A DNA stretch of 49,196 bases. It comes from Bacteroidales bacterium UBA1223 (GTDB taxonomy: Bacteria; Bacteroidota; Bacteroidia; Bacteroidales; P3). Numbering within the stretch: the first letter of the stretch is position 1; each line of letters starts with the position of its first letter. The translations under genes were made by a program, and so were the position numbers. Under the pieces are notes generated by a model that ran no database searches, had not been told where the DNA came from, and saw only the letters and a list, made by a program, of their open reading frames with translations. Positions 17,443 to 28,000 of this stretch are shown piece after piece. The stretch spans positions 45,062-94,257 of the forward strand of contig DBXB01000038.1 of NCBI GenBank assembly GCA_002309155.1, read 5' to 3'.

Positions 17443-17610
17443 TCAGCCTTCCTCAATAGCACCAGTGGGGCATGCACCTGCGCAGGTACCGCAGCTAACG
17501 CATGCGTCTTCGTCAATCTTGTAGATGTCGCCTTCGGAGATAGCTCCAACGGGGCATTCGCCAGCGCAAGTGCCACAAGCAACACATTTGTCAGTGATTT
17601 TGTAAGCCAT
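17443..17610 (-). CDS. 2[4Fe-4S] ferredoxin, 55 residues
   Basis: A small electron carrier read directly from the minus strand, ATG at 17608-17610 and TGA at 17443-17445. It contains two cluster-binding motifs: CVACGTCAGECP (Cys9, 12, 15, 19) and CVSCGTCAGACP (Cys37, 40, 43, 47). These are the classical CxxCxxCxxxCP pairs of clostridial-type bacterial ferredoxins. The two halves are near duplicates, as usual for this family. A low-potential redox role in anaerobic metabolism, for instance with pyruvate:ferredoxin oxidoreductase, is inferred. It is flanked by its own promoter box (17666-17673) and a probable terminator, so it is likely monocistronic and well expressed. Confidence 0.96.
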   Translation of the reverse strand: MAYKITDKCVACGTCAGECPVGAISEGDIYKIDEDACVSCGTCAGACPTGAIEEG

Positions 17611-17665
17611 TTTTTTCAGTTTTTAGGGTTAATGATGTCTATGCTTTTTGGATTATTTCAAATTG

Positions 17666-17673
17666 CAAAAATA
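17666..17673 (-). promoter_or_regulatory. Promoter -7 box for the ferredoxin gene
   Basis: TATTTTTG followed by C on the minus strand matches TAnnTTTG and lies 55 bases before the ferredoxin ATG, giving a leader of about 50 nt. Confidence 0.6.
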
Positions 17674-17751
17674 CAACAAAAATATATTATGATGCACTAT
17701 AAGTGAAAAATTATTTATCCACCCGATTGTAATATTTTGTGTTGTAGATTA

Positions 17752-18741
17752 TTAGTGAAGGTTTGCGATAACCTGTTTCATGCGTTTCTCGGGCGATTTA
17801 CGTTTGTAAAGTATGTCGTAGACAGCCTCCACTATAGGTAATTTAAGTCCTTTGTCATTCATTATTTTCTGTATGCCCTTGACGGCATAGTAACCTTCGG
17901 CAACCATCTTCATCTCCAGCTGTGCCCCCTTGATGCTGTAACCATAGCCTACCATGTTGCCAAAGGTGCGATTGCGGCTGAACTGTGAGTAACAGGTCAC
18001 AAGCAAGTCGCCGAGATATGCGAAATTCTCCAATTGGCGTATCTCTATCGGTGCCATGGCCTGCATGAAGTCGGTCATCTCCTGTGTCGCGTTGGAGATG
18101 AGTACGGCAATGATGTTGTCACCATATCCCAGACCTTTGCACATGCCTGCGGCAATGGCATAGATGTTTTTCAGGACTGCGGCACATTCTATGCCAAGCA
18201 TGTCGGTGCTGTAGGTCGTCTTGATGTAATGACATCCCATCTGCTTTCTTACCTCCTCGGCAAAGTCTTGGTTGGGTGACGCCATGGTTAAGTAGGTAAG
18301 TTTCTGACGCGCAGCCTCTTCTGCGTGCGATGGACCACTGACGACACACATCTGATTGTAGTCGAGGTCGAAACGACTGTGAAGATAGTCGGTTATTATC
18401 TGATTGGTTTCTGGAACGATGCCTTTAACGGCGGATACAATACGCTTCTGCCGAAGCACTTCGCCTGATACACCATTCAAAGCTTTGTCGACAAAAGCCG
18501 ACGGAACGACGAGGTAGAGAATGTCAGATTTCTCTATCACTTCGTTCAAGTCACTGCTGATGTCGGTGCGGGACGTGTCGATATAGGCCTCGCTGAGATA
18601 AAGGGGGTTGTGCTTCTCTTCAATCAAGGTAGGTATGGCCTCTTCTTCCCGTACCCACCATGCTATTCTGCGTTTTGAGTCTTCCAGTAATATTTTTACA
18701 ATAGCGGTCGCCCAGCTTCCGCTTCCTAAAAGTCCGATCAT
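17752..18741 (-). CDS. gpsA: Glycerol-3-phosphate dehydrogenase [NAD(P)+]
   Basis: GpsA reduces dihydroxyacetone phosphate to sn-glycerol 3-phosphate, the backbone for phospholipid synthesis. The 329-residue protein starts with the Rossmann nucleotide-binding loop LLGSGSWATAI. Other family segments are SGPSHAEEAARQ, ECAAVLKNIYAIAAGM (with the catalytic Lys) and GYGDNIIAVLISNATQEM. The C-terminal half includes RNRTFGNMVGYG. The frame extends seven codons upstream to a TTG, but that TTG lies inside a promoter box (18760-18767), so the ATG at 18741 is the better start; the leader would be about a dozen bases. No terminator is visible between it and the ferredoxin gene. Confidence 0.95.
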   Translation of the reverse strand: MIGLLGSGSWATAIVKILLEDSKRRIAWWVREEEAIPTLIEEKHNPLYLSEAYIDTSRTDISSDLNEVIEKSDILYLVVPSAFVDKALNGVSGEVLRQKRIVSAVKGIVPETNQIITDYLHSRFDLDYNQMCVVSGPSHAEEAARQKLTYLTMASPNQDFAEEVRKQMGCHYIKTTYSTDMLGIECAAVLKNIYAIAAGMCKGLGYGDNIIAVLISNATQEMTDFMQAMAPIEIRQLENFAYLGDLLVTCYSQFSRNRTFGNMVGYGYSIKGAQLEMKMVAEGYYAVKGIQKIMNDKGLKLPIVEAVYDILYKRKSPEKRMKQVIANLH

Positions 18742-18759
18742 AAGATTCTTATTTTTTTG

Positions 18760-18767
18760 CAAAATTA
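18760..18767 (-). promoter_or_regulatory. Promoter -7 box for gpsA
   Basis: TAATTTTG followed by C on the minus strand matches TAnnTTTG, 18 bases before the gpsA ATG. Its last three bases form the alternative TTG start of the frame, which argues against that start. Confidence 0.6.
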
Positions 18768-18810
18768 ATATTTTTCTTTCTAATGTGAGAGGATTGTAAA
18801 CGATATTTTA

Positions 18811-18839
18811 TTGTCATTTCGTTTTTTTTATTACTTTTG
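18811..18839 (+). promoter_or_regulatory. Promoter for the outer membrane beta-barrel gene
   Basis: TTG (18811-18813) is followed by 18 bases and TACTTTTG (18832-18839), a good fit to the Bacteroidota consensus. Transcription would start near 18845, leaving a long leader of about 115 nt before the ATG at 18962. I see no known riboswitch in that leader. Confidence 0.65.
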
Positions 18840-18961
18840 CATATTGTTAAAATGTGTGTGTGCTGTTGTGAGTGTGTTGATTCTTAATCGTCTAAGGTGA
18901 CATTTTTTATCTTGATTATTTAATCGCAATAGTTAATAACTAAATAAAAAAGTTTATTGTT

Positions 18962-19630
18962 ATGAAAAAAGTATTTTCAATTTTAGCTCTTGCGGCTTTT
19001 TTCACTGCCGCTTTCAATGCAAATGCACAACTTAGTATCAATGTCGGTTATGCACCCGTCACTCTTGCATCTGAAACAACTGTGGCTGGTACAACAACCA
19101 ACTCCGAATTGAAAATGAATGGTTTCTTCGCCGGATTGAATTACAATATGAATCTCACAGGTGACATCTATCTGTCTGTTGGAGCTCAGGCTCGCTATAA
19201 CCTGAAGACTGAAGGCGATACCGCTAATCTTATAGGTTTGGTGAACGTCAGTGGTGAGTCAAAACAGACCCAGCTCTTGATTGACGTGCCGGTATTGTTA
19301 AACTATAAGTTTGATGTGACCAACGACATCAGCCTGTCAATCTTTGCCGGTCCTACCATCAGCTACGCATTGATGGGTAACACTCACACCACTGGTTCGG
19401 CAAGCATCCTTGGAATTGGTGGCGGCACAAGCAATGACTATGACTGGTATGGTGACGACAGTAACAACGAACGTATCGACGTAAGCGGAACCTTCGGTCT
19501 CGAGTTGATATATCAGCAAGTGAAACTGTTCGGAGGTTACCGTGTCGGATTCATGGACTTGAACAAGAGCGACAATGTCAAGACCACCTCTTCTGGTATC
19601 TTCTTCGGCTTTGGATATCTGTTTGAATAA
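18962..19630 (+). CDS. Small outer membrane beta-barrel protein
   Basis: A 222-residue protein with a clear signal peptide (MKKVFSILALAAFFTAAFNANA, cleavage before Gln). Alternating hydrophobic strands follow, rich in Gly, Asn, Ser and Tyr, for example FFAGLNYNMNLTGDIYLSVG and LLNYKFDVTNDISLSIFAGP. It ends in an aromatic residue pattern (SGIFFGFGYLFE) typical of outer membrane insertion. This fits the OmpW/porin-like outer membrane beta-barrel group (PF13505/PF13568 type) with probably eight strands. No substrate or partner can be inferred. It has its own promoter and is followed after 62 bases by pepD, without a terminator. Confidence 0.85.
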   Translation: MKKVFSILALAAFFTAAFNANAQLSINVGYAPVTLASETTVAGTTTNSELKMNGFFAGLNYNMNLTGDIYLSVGAQARYNLKTEGDTANLIGLVNVSGESKQTQLLIDVPVLLNYKFDVTNDISLSIFAGPTISYALMGNTHTTGSASILGIGGGTSNDYDWYGDDSNNERIDVSGTFGLELIYQQVKLFGGYRVGFMDLNKSDNVKTTSSGIFFGFGYLFE

Positions 19631-19692
19631 TCGCAGTATTGAACATCTGTTACTAAGCTATCTTTTCTTTTCCTAATTCAATCTTTGTTGAA

Positions 19693-21138
19693 ATGTTATC
19701 ACAATTGCGACCAACAGCCGTTTGGCACTATTTTGAAGAAATCATGCGGATTCCACGTCCCTCCAAACATGAGGGGAAAATCTCTGCCTACTTACAGAAA
19801 TTTGGACTAGACAACGGACTGGAGACTCTCCATGACGATCTTGGCAATGTCCTTATCCGCAAACCAGCATTCCCGGGCTATGAGCATTCCCAGGGCGTGT
19901 GTCTCCAAGCCCACATGGATATGGTCTGTGAGAAAAATGGCGACAAGGTGTTCGATTTCCTCAAGGACTCCATTCAGCCCATCATCGATGGTGAATGGCT
20001 GACAGCCGACGGAACGACGCTGGGCGCCGATGATGGCATCGGTGTCGCCGCCATACTCGCCATTCTTGCCGACAAGACCATTGAACATGGTCCGCTCGAG
20101 GCTCTCTTCACTGTCGACGAGGAGACTGGACTAACTGGTGCCGCCGGCCTGTCTACTGAATGGCTGAAGAGTGACATCCTTCTTAATTTCGACGATGAGG
20201 ATGAAGGTGAGTTCTGTATAGGATGTGCCGGTGGCATAGATACTACCGTGGCAATAGATTATAATACTTGCTATTGCCAGCCTGGTGTTTCGGCTTTCCG
20301 TGTCAAGATAAGCGGACTTAAAGGTGGTCATAGTGGCGACGACATCAACAAAGGGTTGGGTAATGCCAACAAGATGCTGACAAGAATCCTCTGGAACGCC
20401 ACCAAGTTGTTCAATATCGGTCTCGCCCGTATCGACGGTGGCAACCTCCGTAACGCCATAGCACGCGAGGCATGGGCTAATGTGGTTGTTGATAAAGGTA
20501 AGGAGCAAGAGTTCAAGGCTATGGTTGCACAGTTCTCCGAACAACTGAAATTCGAGTTTCGTAGTACTGAGCCAGATTTGAGTATCGACCTTAATTCGAT
20601 AGAGGTTCCGCAGCTTATAATTGACAAAGACACTCAGCAGAAACTGCTTGACGCCCTCTTTGCCTGTGCCCACGGAGTGCTGGCGATGAGTCGTGAGATC
20701 CCCAACTTTGTCGAGACTTCCACGAATCTTGCTTCTGTCAAGATGGATGAGAAACAGATACATGTCGCCACCTCACAGCGAAGCAGCGTGGAGAGTGCCA
20801 AACATGCGGCGGCGCAGAAAATTGAGGCCACATTCCGCATGATTGGTGCCCATGTGTCGCACGGCGACGGCTACCCGGGATGGACGCCCAATCCTTCCAG
20901 CAGGGTTCTTAAAGTCGGTGTCGACACCTACAAGTCTATGTTTGGTCATGATCCTGTCGTCAGAGCCATTCATGCTGGTCTTGAGTGTGGTCTTATCGGT
21001 GAGAAATATCCTAAGATGGATATGATCAGCTACGGTCCCACTCTCCGTGGAGTCCACAGTCCGGATGAACGTATCGAGATCAAGACAGTTCAGATGTTCT
21101 GGGACCTTACCCTGCAGATTCTTAAGAATTTGAAATGA
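19693..21138 (+). CDS. pepD: Aminoacyl-histidine dipeptidase (peptidase D)
   Basis: PepD is a cytosolic zinc dipeptidase of the M20 family that cleaves Xaa-His and other dipeptides. The 481-residue protein shows the metal-binding sites in order: HMD at residues 74-76 (LQAHMDMVCEKN), the ADD of LGADDGIG near 112-114, and the catalytic Glu pair 143-144 in VDEETGLTGA. Further family segments are GGHSGDDINKGLGNANK and YGPTLRGVHSPDERI near the end, which supplies the last metal-ligand His. Length fits the family (about 485). Its last four bases overlap the start of the EamA gene (ATGA), which indicates translational coupling. Confidence 0.96.
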   Translation: MLSQLRPTAVWHYFEEIMRIPRPSKHEGKISAYLQKFGLDNGLETLHDDLGNVLIRKPAFPGYEHSQGVCLQAHMDMVCEKNGDKVFDFLKDSIQPIIDGEWLTADGTTLGADDGIGVAAILAILADKTIEHGPLEALFTVDEETGLTGAAGLSTEWLKSDILLNFDDEDEGEFCIGCAGGIDTTVAIDYNTCYCQPGVSAFRVKISGLKGGHSGDDINKGLGNANKMLTRILWNATKLFNIGLARIDGGNLRNAIAREAWANVVVDKGKEQEFKAMVAQFSEQLKFEFRSTEPDLSIDLNSIEVPQLIIDKDTQQKLLDALFACAHGVLAMSREIPNFVETSTNLASVKMDEKQIHVATSQRSSVESAKHAAAQKIEATFRMIGAHVSHGDGYPGWTPNPSSRVLKVGVDTYKSMFGHDPVVRAIHAGLECGLIGEKYPKMDMISYGPTLRGVHSPDERIEIKTVQMFWDLTLQILKNLK

Positions 21139-22037
21139 AGAAATCCCCTGTTGTCGGTCATTTCTCCGCTGCAATAACCTATGTCATCTTCGGATTGAAT
21201 ATTGTCTTCTGCAGAGACATAGCCACTGAGAGCGGAATACCGCCGATAATATTATTCACCATGCGCGCCCTCGTATCGGGGGCGCTTTTTTGGCTGGTGT
21301 CGCTGATGATGCCTCGCGAGAAGGTGCCTTGGCAAGATTTGTTGAAATTGTCCGGAGCCGGGGTTATAGGTCTATTTCTGCCTCAGCTGACTTTCCTTAA
21401 CGCCATAGCCCGCACTACTGCGGTAGACCTCTCCATCATCAATACCATAACTCCCATACTCACTATGTTCTCTGCGGCTATATTCCTTAAAGAACCTATA
21501 ACATGGAAGAAAGCCATAGGTGTTCTGGTGAGTTTCGGAGGAATCATATGGGTTATCCTTCAGAGCGACTTCCATGATGGCGGAGCCGATCAGACTACAG
21601 CAATGGGTGTGACATACTGTATCCTGAATTGTACTATCTTCGCACTCTATCTCGGAACCTGCCGACCTCTGATAGCACGCTATTCGGTGGTTACATGCAT
21701 GAAATGGATGTTCTTGGTCTCAGCTATCCTGGCTCTGCCGTTCTCTTTGCCACTGTTGCCGTCGGTCGACTTCGTGGCTGTCAGCGTTACAGTATGGTGG
21801 GAGATTGCGTTTCTGATTTTTTTCGCCACATTCATCGCCTATTTCATGCTTCCTGTGGCTCAGACCCGTATTCGCCCCACACTGATAAGTCTCTATGGCT
21901 CCCTCCAGCCACTCATCGCTATAGCTGTGGCGATTGTGGCAGGGAAAGAAAGTCTCACTCTCGCCAAGGTCGTCGCCGCACTGCTCGTCTTTGTGGGTGT
22001 GTGGATCGTGACCACAAGCAAGAAGCGGGAGATATAG
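21135..22037 (+). CDS. EamA/DMT-family transporter
   Basis: A 300-residue membrane protein of the drug/metabolite transporter superfamily. It has ten hydrophobic segments in two EamA repeats of about 140 residues. Typical features are AITYVIFGLNIVFCRDIA at the N-terminus, the end of the first repeat EPITWKKAIGVLVSFGGIIW, and the matching end of the second, KESLTLAKVVAALLVFVGVW. The substrate cannot be predicted. The start overlaps the pepD stop by four bases, so the two are cotranscribed; export of a metabolite or amino acid linked to peptide breakdown is only a guess. It converges on the giant gene with a five-base gap. Confidence 0.9.
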   Translation: MKKSPVVGHFSAAITYVIFGLNIVFCRDIATESGIPPIILFTMRALVSGALFWLVSLMMPREKVPWQDLLKLSGAGVIGLFLPQLTFLNAIARTTAVDLSIINTITPILTMFSAAIFLKEPITWKKAIGVLVSFGGIIWVILQSDFHDGGADQTTAMGVTYCILNCTIFALYLGTCRPLIARYSVVTCMKWMFLVSAILALPFSLPLLPSVDFVAVSVTVWWEIAFLIFFATFIAYFMLPVAQTRIRPTLISLYGSLQPLIAIAVAIVAGKESLTLAKVVAALLVFVGVWIVTTSKKREI

Positions 22038-22042
22038 ATGCG

Positions 22043-25000
22043 CTAGCGTATCAATGTTACTGTGCCTTTCTTTGAAAGCTTGTTCTGCGGCGCTGTCACG
22101 TCTCTGTAACGGATTATCCATACATAGGTGCCTTGAGGACAATCTTTGCCTTGGTAGGTTCCGTCCCAGAAGTCTTCCATATTGTCGCTGTGCCACACCA
22201 AGGCCCCGCCACGGGTATAAAGGTCAATATGGTAGTCAGTGATTCCCATATATCGCACATAGAAATGATTGTTGCTACTCTCGCCAGGTGTGAAGGCATT
22301 TGGTGCCCAGATGGTTGCTTTTCTTACAGGAATAACTCTTATGGCGGTGTCTTGACAACGTCCGTAGACTGCCACGAGCTCAAGTAACACCGAATCCAAC
22401 TCGGTGGGGTCGGCATTATAGCTGATGCGACCGGCATCGCCAAAGTCATCGCCGTTGATATACCAACGGTGTCTCTCTTCGTTGGTGCTGCGGTTTATAG
22501 CGCTTAGGTGCAGTTGGTCGTAGGTGAGGAATTCAGGAGTGTACTCTATGTCGGCATGTGGTTTTAGTAGAGGCGAGATGTATATAGAATCTTTGTTGGG
22601 ACATGTGGGTACATCCTTGTAGTCTACAAAGAGCATGTACAATTCATGGGTGCGTGGAGATACCCGTAGCGACCTGCTTTGCTCATGACCTATGAGTGCG
22701 GGATCGTCGGGATAGGATGTCCAGTAAATGTATGGGGCTTCGGTATTGACATGCAAAGTGTATATGCCGGTCTCGCAGTCGTAATCACTGTCATCAATGG
22801 AGACCAATGGCGGTTGCAACACTTCGAGATTTAGGGTTATGATACTGTCACATCCATCAAATGAAGGAAGTGTGAGACTGTACGAGCCTGAACGGGTATA
22901 GAGCTCATCTCCGAACTGATAGGATACTCCTTGGCAGATTGTGTCATTAATGACGCTGGATTTTATGCTTGATACTATGAGCTCGAGTACTATGATGCTG
23001 TCGCATTGTTTGATGGTATGCATCATATAGTTGACCCCACTGGTGCTCTCAGTATATGTGTTACTGTCTATCCAAAGGTACGGCTCGCACGAGAAAACGC
23101 TGTCGATGGTCTTGGCGGAATAGTGTACGGTGAGATTGAGCGATATCACGCTGTCGCAGCCTACTACACTGGTCGTGGCGAAGACGGGGGGATCGGATGG
23201 AGATGTGGTGTTGTAATAGTAGGAGTCATGCCATTGAATGCTATCGCATGTCACCAGCGTGTCTGTGAAGTGGTATGTCGGATAGACGGTGGTGACGTAA
23301 TAGGTGATACTGTCTGATCCATCGGGCATAAGGACAACAATACTGTCGATTCCGGCGCTGCTTATGGTCAGTCCATCCCATACGAAAGGTAGCTGATTGT
23401 CGCATAGCGATGTGTCGTGTTGGTTGTAGTGGTTTGGAATGATGTGAAGAGAGTAGGTTATTACACTGTCGCAGTAGGCGGTGTTCAGTATCGTTATGAC
23501 GGAATCGACAATATCTGTAGTATCATAGAACGTGACTCCTCCAAATTGGTATGGGAGCTGGTTCTGTACTATGGTGTCGTGTACTGTGGCATAGCTCATG
23601 GCATTGACTTGCAGATGTAGTGTCTCCACACTGTCGCAACCATTAAGTGTCATATAATTGTGTACGTAAGTTCCGCTAACATTGTAGTTGCTGTCTCCGA
23701 ATGAGTATGGAGCGCCGTTGCAGGTGGTGTCTATATATGTTATATTGTACTCGGGATTGACGTGCAGTCTGCGGATTACTATGCTGTCTGCGCCGTAACG
23801 GGTGTGGAATGTGTCGATGATTATTGTGTTCTGGAAACCACTGTCAACAAACTGAACACTGTCGCGAATAAAGATGGTACTGTCCCAGGTCAGGGGTAAC
23901 AAACCTTCGCAGATTGTAGAATCGAGCGTTATGCGTTCAGTGGGCATCACGGTGAGTGTAAAGTTGATGATGCTGTCACATCCATATTGGTTGGTAAGTA
24001 TTAACTGCATCTGGGCGTTACTTGTGTCGCTGAAGATATGTCCATTGTAGTTGAATGGCAACAGATGGTCGCTGATGATGGTGTCTACATTACTATAACT
24101 GACGGGAAGTCCCCAAAGATGATAGGTCTCGTTACTGTCGCATAGATGTATGCTGTTGAGGTGCGCCACTCCTATGTATTCCACACCTAAACGCATCACT
24201 CCACTGTAATCGCAGATGGTGTCGTAGTATTCTAGGTTGTAATTTGGGAAATTGGCGAAATATAGATACTCTGAACTGTCACAACCATCGGTGGTGGTGA
24301 AATGCATGGCGTATTCTCCAGTGACGGTCAGGGTGTCGCCATAGAAAATAAACTCTTGCCCATCGCATACTGTGTCGTGCAACTGGGTGGTGTAGGATGG
24401 CATCACACGCAGTTGCATCGTAATGATGCTGTCTGCGCCATTGAAAGCCGGCAGGGTGTCAAATAAAGTGGCTATATGGTGTCGTCCGTCAAGTGGCGAT
24501 GCATTGGCAATACTATCAGTGAAGACGCGGTGGTTCCATTGTAACGGTAATACTTCGCTACAGACAGTTGAGTCGGTGAATGAGTGGACATTCCAATGGA
24601 CATGCAGACGGTAACTGATGATGCTGTCGCAAAGAAGATGGTTTGCAATGATTACGGTGCTGTCAATGAATGAGAAATGTTGCCAATATACGGATGAGTC
24701 ACTGCTCCACATGGCGGTGTCAGGGAAGTGGCCTAACTCAAAGCTGTAGCCATTGAAGAGGTATGGAAGCATATCCTCCACAATAGTGTCCCAGTATATT
24801 GATGTGCTGTTGAAAATCTGTGTGACATTCATCGTGAGCAGACTGTCTGCACCGTGGGTGGTCTGCAACATTACATCGGCGGAGCCGGTGGTATCAAAGG
24901 TGATGCTGTTCCATGTGATGGGGAATAAATTCTCGCAGACATTGCTGTCGGCAATGGCGGTGACATTACGCCAGACATAAAGGTTCATGTCGGCGACACT

Positions 25001-28000
25001 GTCACACCCGTCATGATTAACGAGAGTGTTGCTATGTTGCAATTCTGCATGACGCATGTCGGTGGCGACAGTGTCGTCCCAAACGAATGCAATGCCGTTC
25101 CATGAGTACGGCAAATCGTTTTCTACGATGGTGTCGAAGAGTGTGGAATAGGTGTTTGGATTCACTGTCAGATGCAAGACCACCAGACTGTCTTCTCCGT
25201 GTATTGCTGAGTAGATTACTGTATCTGTGAAATACTGAATGGTGTGATACTGTGTCTGGGATGTGAATGTTACACCTTGCCAGGTGAAAGGAAGCGAGTT
25301 TTCACATATGGTGCTGTCGAGATCGGTAGTCGGGTTCCACCACACCCAAAGACGATAGCTGACAATGCTGTCACATCCCCTAGTGTTGGTTATGACGATG
25401 GTGGTGTCGTAAAAGTTGCTTTTGTCACCTGTGGGAAGGGTGAAATATGATATTCCAAAGGTGCATCCTTCATAGGAGTGCGGTAGTTGGTTCTCAACAA
25501 TGGTGTCGGTGACAACCCCATGACTGTTGCTGTCTACAGTAAGGTGCATCGTCAGGATGCTGTCGGCTCCTGTATAGGCTGTTAGAGTGTCGAGTTTTGC
25601 GACATCACAGAGATTGTGTGTCAGATTATAGTCGGAGGCATAGAATATGCGGTGGTTCCAGATGTGTGGCAACAAGTTCTCGCAGAGTGTGTCGTAGTCA
25701 TCTGCACTAACATTCCAATGTACAGACAAAGTGTAGTGAATGGTGCTGTCGCATCCTAGGCTGTTCTGGATGACAATGACAGAGTCAAGTGATGAAAAAC
25801 GAGGTGTCAGGTATGTTGAGGGTGTGAAAAGTGATTGCGTGAACTGACGGTCTGCAAAGGTGTGGGGGAGGTTGTTCTCAACGATAGTGTCGCTGATGAC
25901 AGCCGCCGAAGTACCGAAGACTGTCAGATGAAGGGTCTCGAGACTATCGCAATTGTCGATACTTGAGAGACTATGAAGATAGTTGCCTGGTAGGTTGTAG
26001 TCTATGCCGTTGAAACTGCTCGTGGCGTCACTGCAGATGGTGTCGTAGTAGTGTATGTCGTATGTTGGATTGACATGCAGATTCATCGTTAGTATACTGT
26101 CGGCGCCTGTAGTGGCAAGCAGTGTATCAAGCTTTGACGCGTCTCCTGTTAGTAGTTGGGAGTCGTAGTCTGTGCTGAGGAATGTCCGATTATTCCATAT
26201 AAATGGCAATGAGCTATGACAGATGGTGTCGAATATGGTGTCGTACACATTCCAGTACACGTTAAGGGTGTATGCTATGATGCTGTCGCAGTTGTTAACA
26301 TTTGTGATGGTTATTGTGGTGTCATACGTGTCGGTACGTCCTCCCATGGGGGATGTGAATAGACTGGAACCGAAACTGCATCCCTCATATAAATGTGGTA
26401 AATTGTTCTCAATCACATATTCTGTGACTGTCCCCGAAGTTACTGCATTTACTGTCAGTTGCAACGTGACAGTGCTGTCGCATACTTCGTGGCTTATGAG
26501 ATTATGTGTGTATATTCCTGTCAGAGTGTATACACTGTCAGCAAAAGTGTAACTTTGGTTGTCGCAGATAGTTTGCTGGAAAATGTGGTTGTATGTTGCG
26601 TCAACATGCAGATTGCGAATGACGATACTGTCGGCGCCGTTAAGATTGGTGAGTGTGTCGATAATGGTGCCGGATTGTGCAAATTGTGTGCCATCCCAGA
26701 CATAGGGTAGTTGATTGTCGCAGATGGTGTCGTAAACGTATGTACGCTCATTCCAGTGAATGTGCAGATGGTAGCCTATTACGCTGTCACAATTATATTG
26801 GTTGTATATGACTATTGTCGTGTCGAAATCGTTGAATAAACCGCCTGCCGGATTTGAGAAAGACCCCCCACTAATAGTGTTTCCGTTATAGGTGTGTGGT
26901 AGCATGTTTTCGACAATGGTGTCGTACTGTGTGCCGTAGGTGACGGGGTTTATTGTGAGGTTCAGGGTGACAACACTATCGCATCCGAGCATGCTGCTGA
27001 AAGTGTTGACATAACTGCCGGTGACGTTTCTGACAACTCCAGCAAAGGTGTAACTTTGATTGTCGCAGGACGTGTCTGCAAAAGAGGTGGCATATGTGGG
27101 ATTCACCGTAAGTGTGAGTGTGGTGATACTGTCGCAATTATGAATAGAACTTAAAGTGTCGACGTAGGTTCCTGCTGATGAATAAGAGTTGCCGTTGAAT
27201 ACTGTTGTCTGGTTATCGCAGATAGAAACTTGTGTTTGGAAACTGTATACGGGGTTGACGGTCAATGTCATGGTTACAACACTGTCACTTCCCAGATATG
27301 ATGTTAGTGTGGCTGTCTGTGTTCCTGGTCCATTGAATGTCTTTCCATTCCAAATGATGGGTAATTCGTCTTGGCAAATGGCTCGCTCTTCGGTGCTTCC
27401 CACATTGGGAATCACATAAAGCGAGAAGTCTATCACACTGTCACATCCTGCCACATTGGTGATGGTCACAATTGTGTGTTCTATGCTTGAATTGTAGGAG
27501 TGACCGTTGAAGGTGTAGTTTGTTAGTTGGTTTTGGACTATAGTGTCGTAAATAGTTGAGTATGTGACGTTCAATACATTAAGAACTAGAGTGATACTAC
27601 TGTCGCAGTTGTGCACGTTTGTGAAGACATGGCTGTATACTCCAGCCGAGGAAAGTTCCTGTCCTGCGAAGTTATAGCTCTGGTTATCACAGATGTCTGC
27701 ACTGATATTGCCACTGTTAGTTGGATGTACGGTGAAATGGAGGGTTTCAGTGCTGTCGCATCCGGCGATGGTTGTCATAGAATGGCTGTAACTGCCGGTT
27801 GTGGTGATGTTGTTGCCATAAAAAGTGAAGGTCTCGTTGTCACATATTGTGTCGTATAAATCTTCGGAATAGATGGGGTTGACATTAAGCTGATGGTAGA
27901 CAATGCTGTCTGCACCGTTGCTTCTAGGATACACTATATATTGGGTCCCGGCTTCGTTGAATGTCAGGGTGCCCCAAGTGTAGGGAAGCTCGTCTTGACA

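Noticed and set aside
17343..17585. Longer 80-codon frame overlapping the ferredoxin region
   Set aside because: The other minus-strand frame gives a perfect two-cluster ferredoxin; the longer frame has no recognisable content.
18742..18762. TTG start adding seven residues to GpsA
   Set aside because: The TTG is the end of a TAATTTTG promoter box; the ATG at 18741 directly precedes the Rossmann motif.
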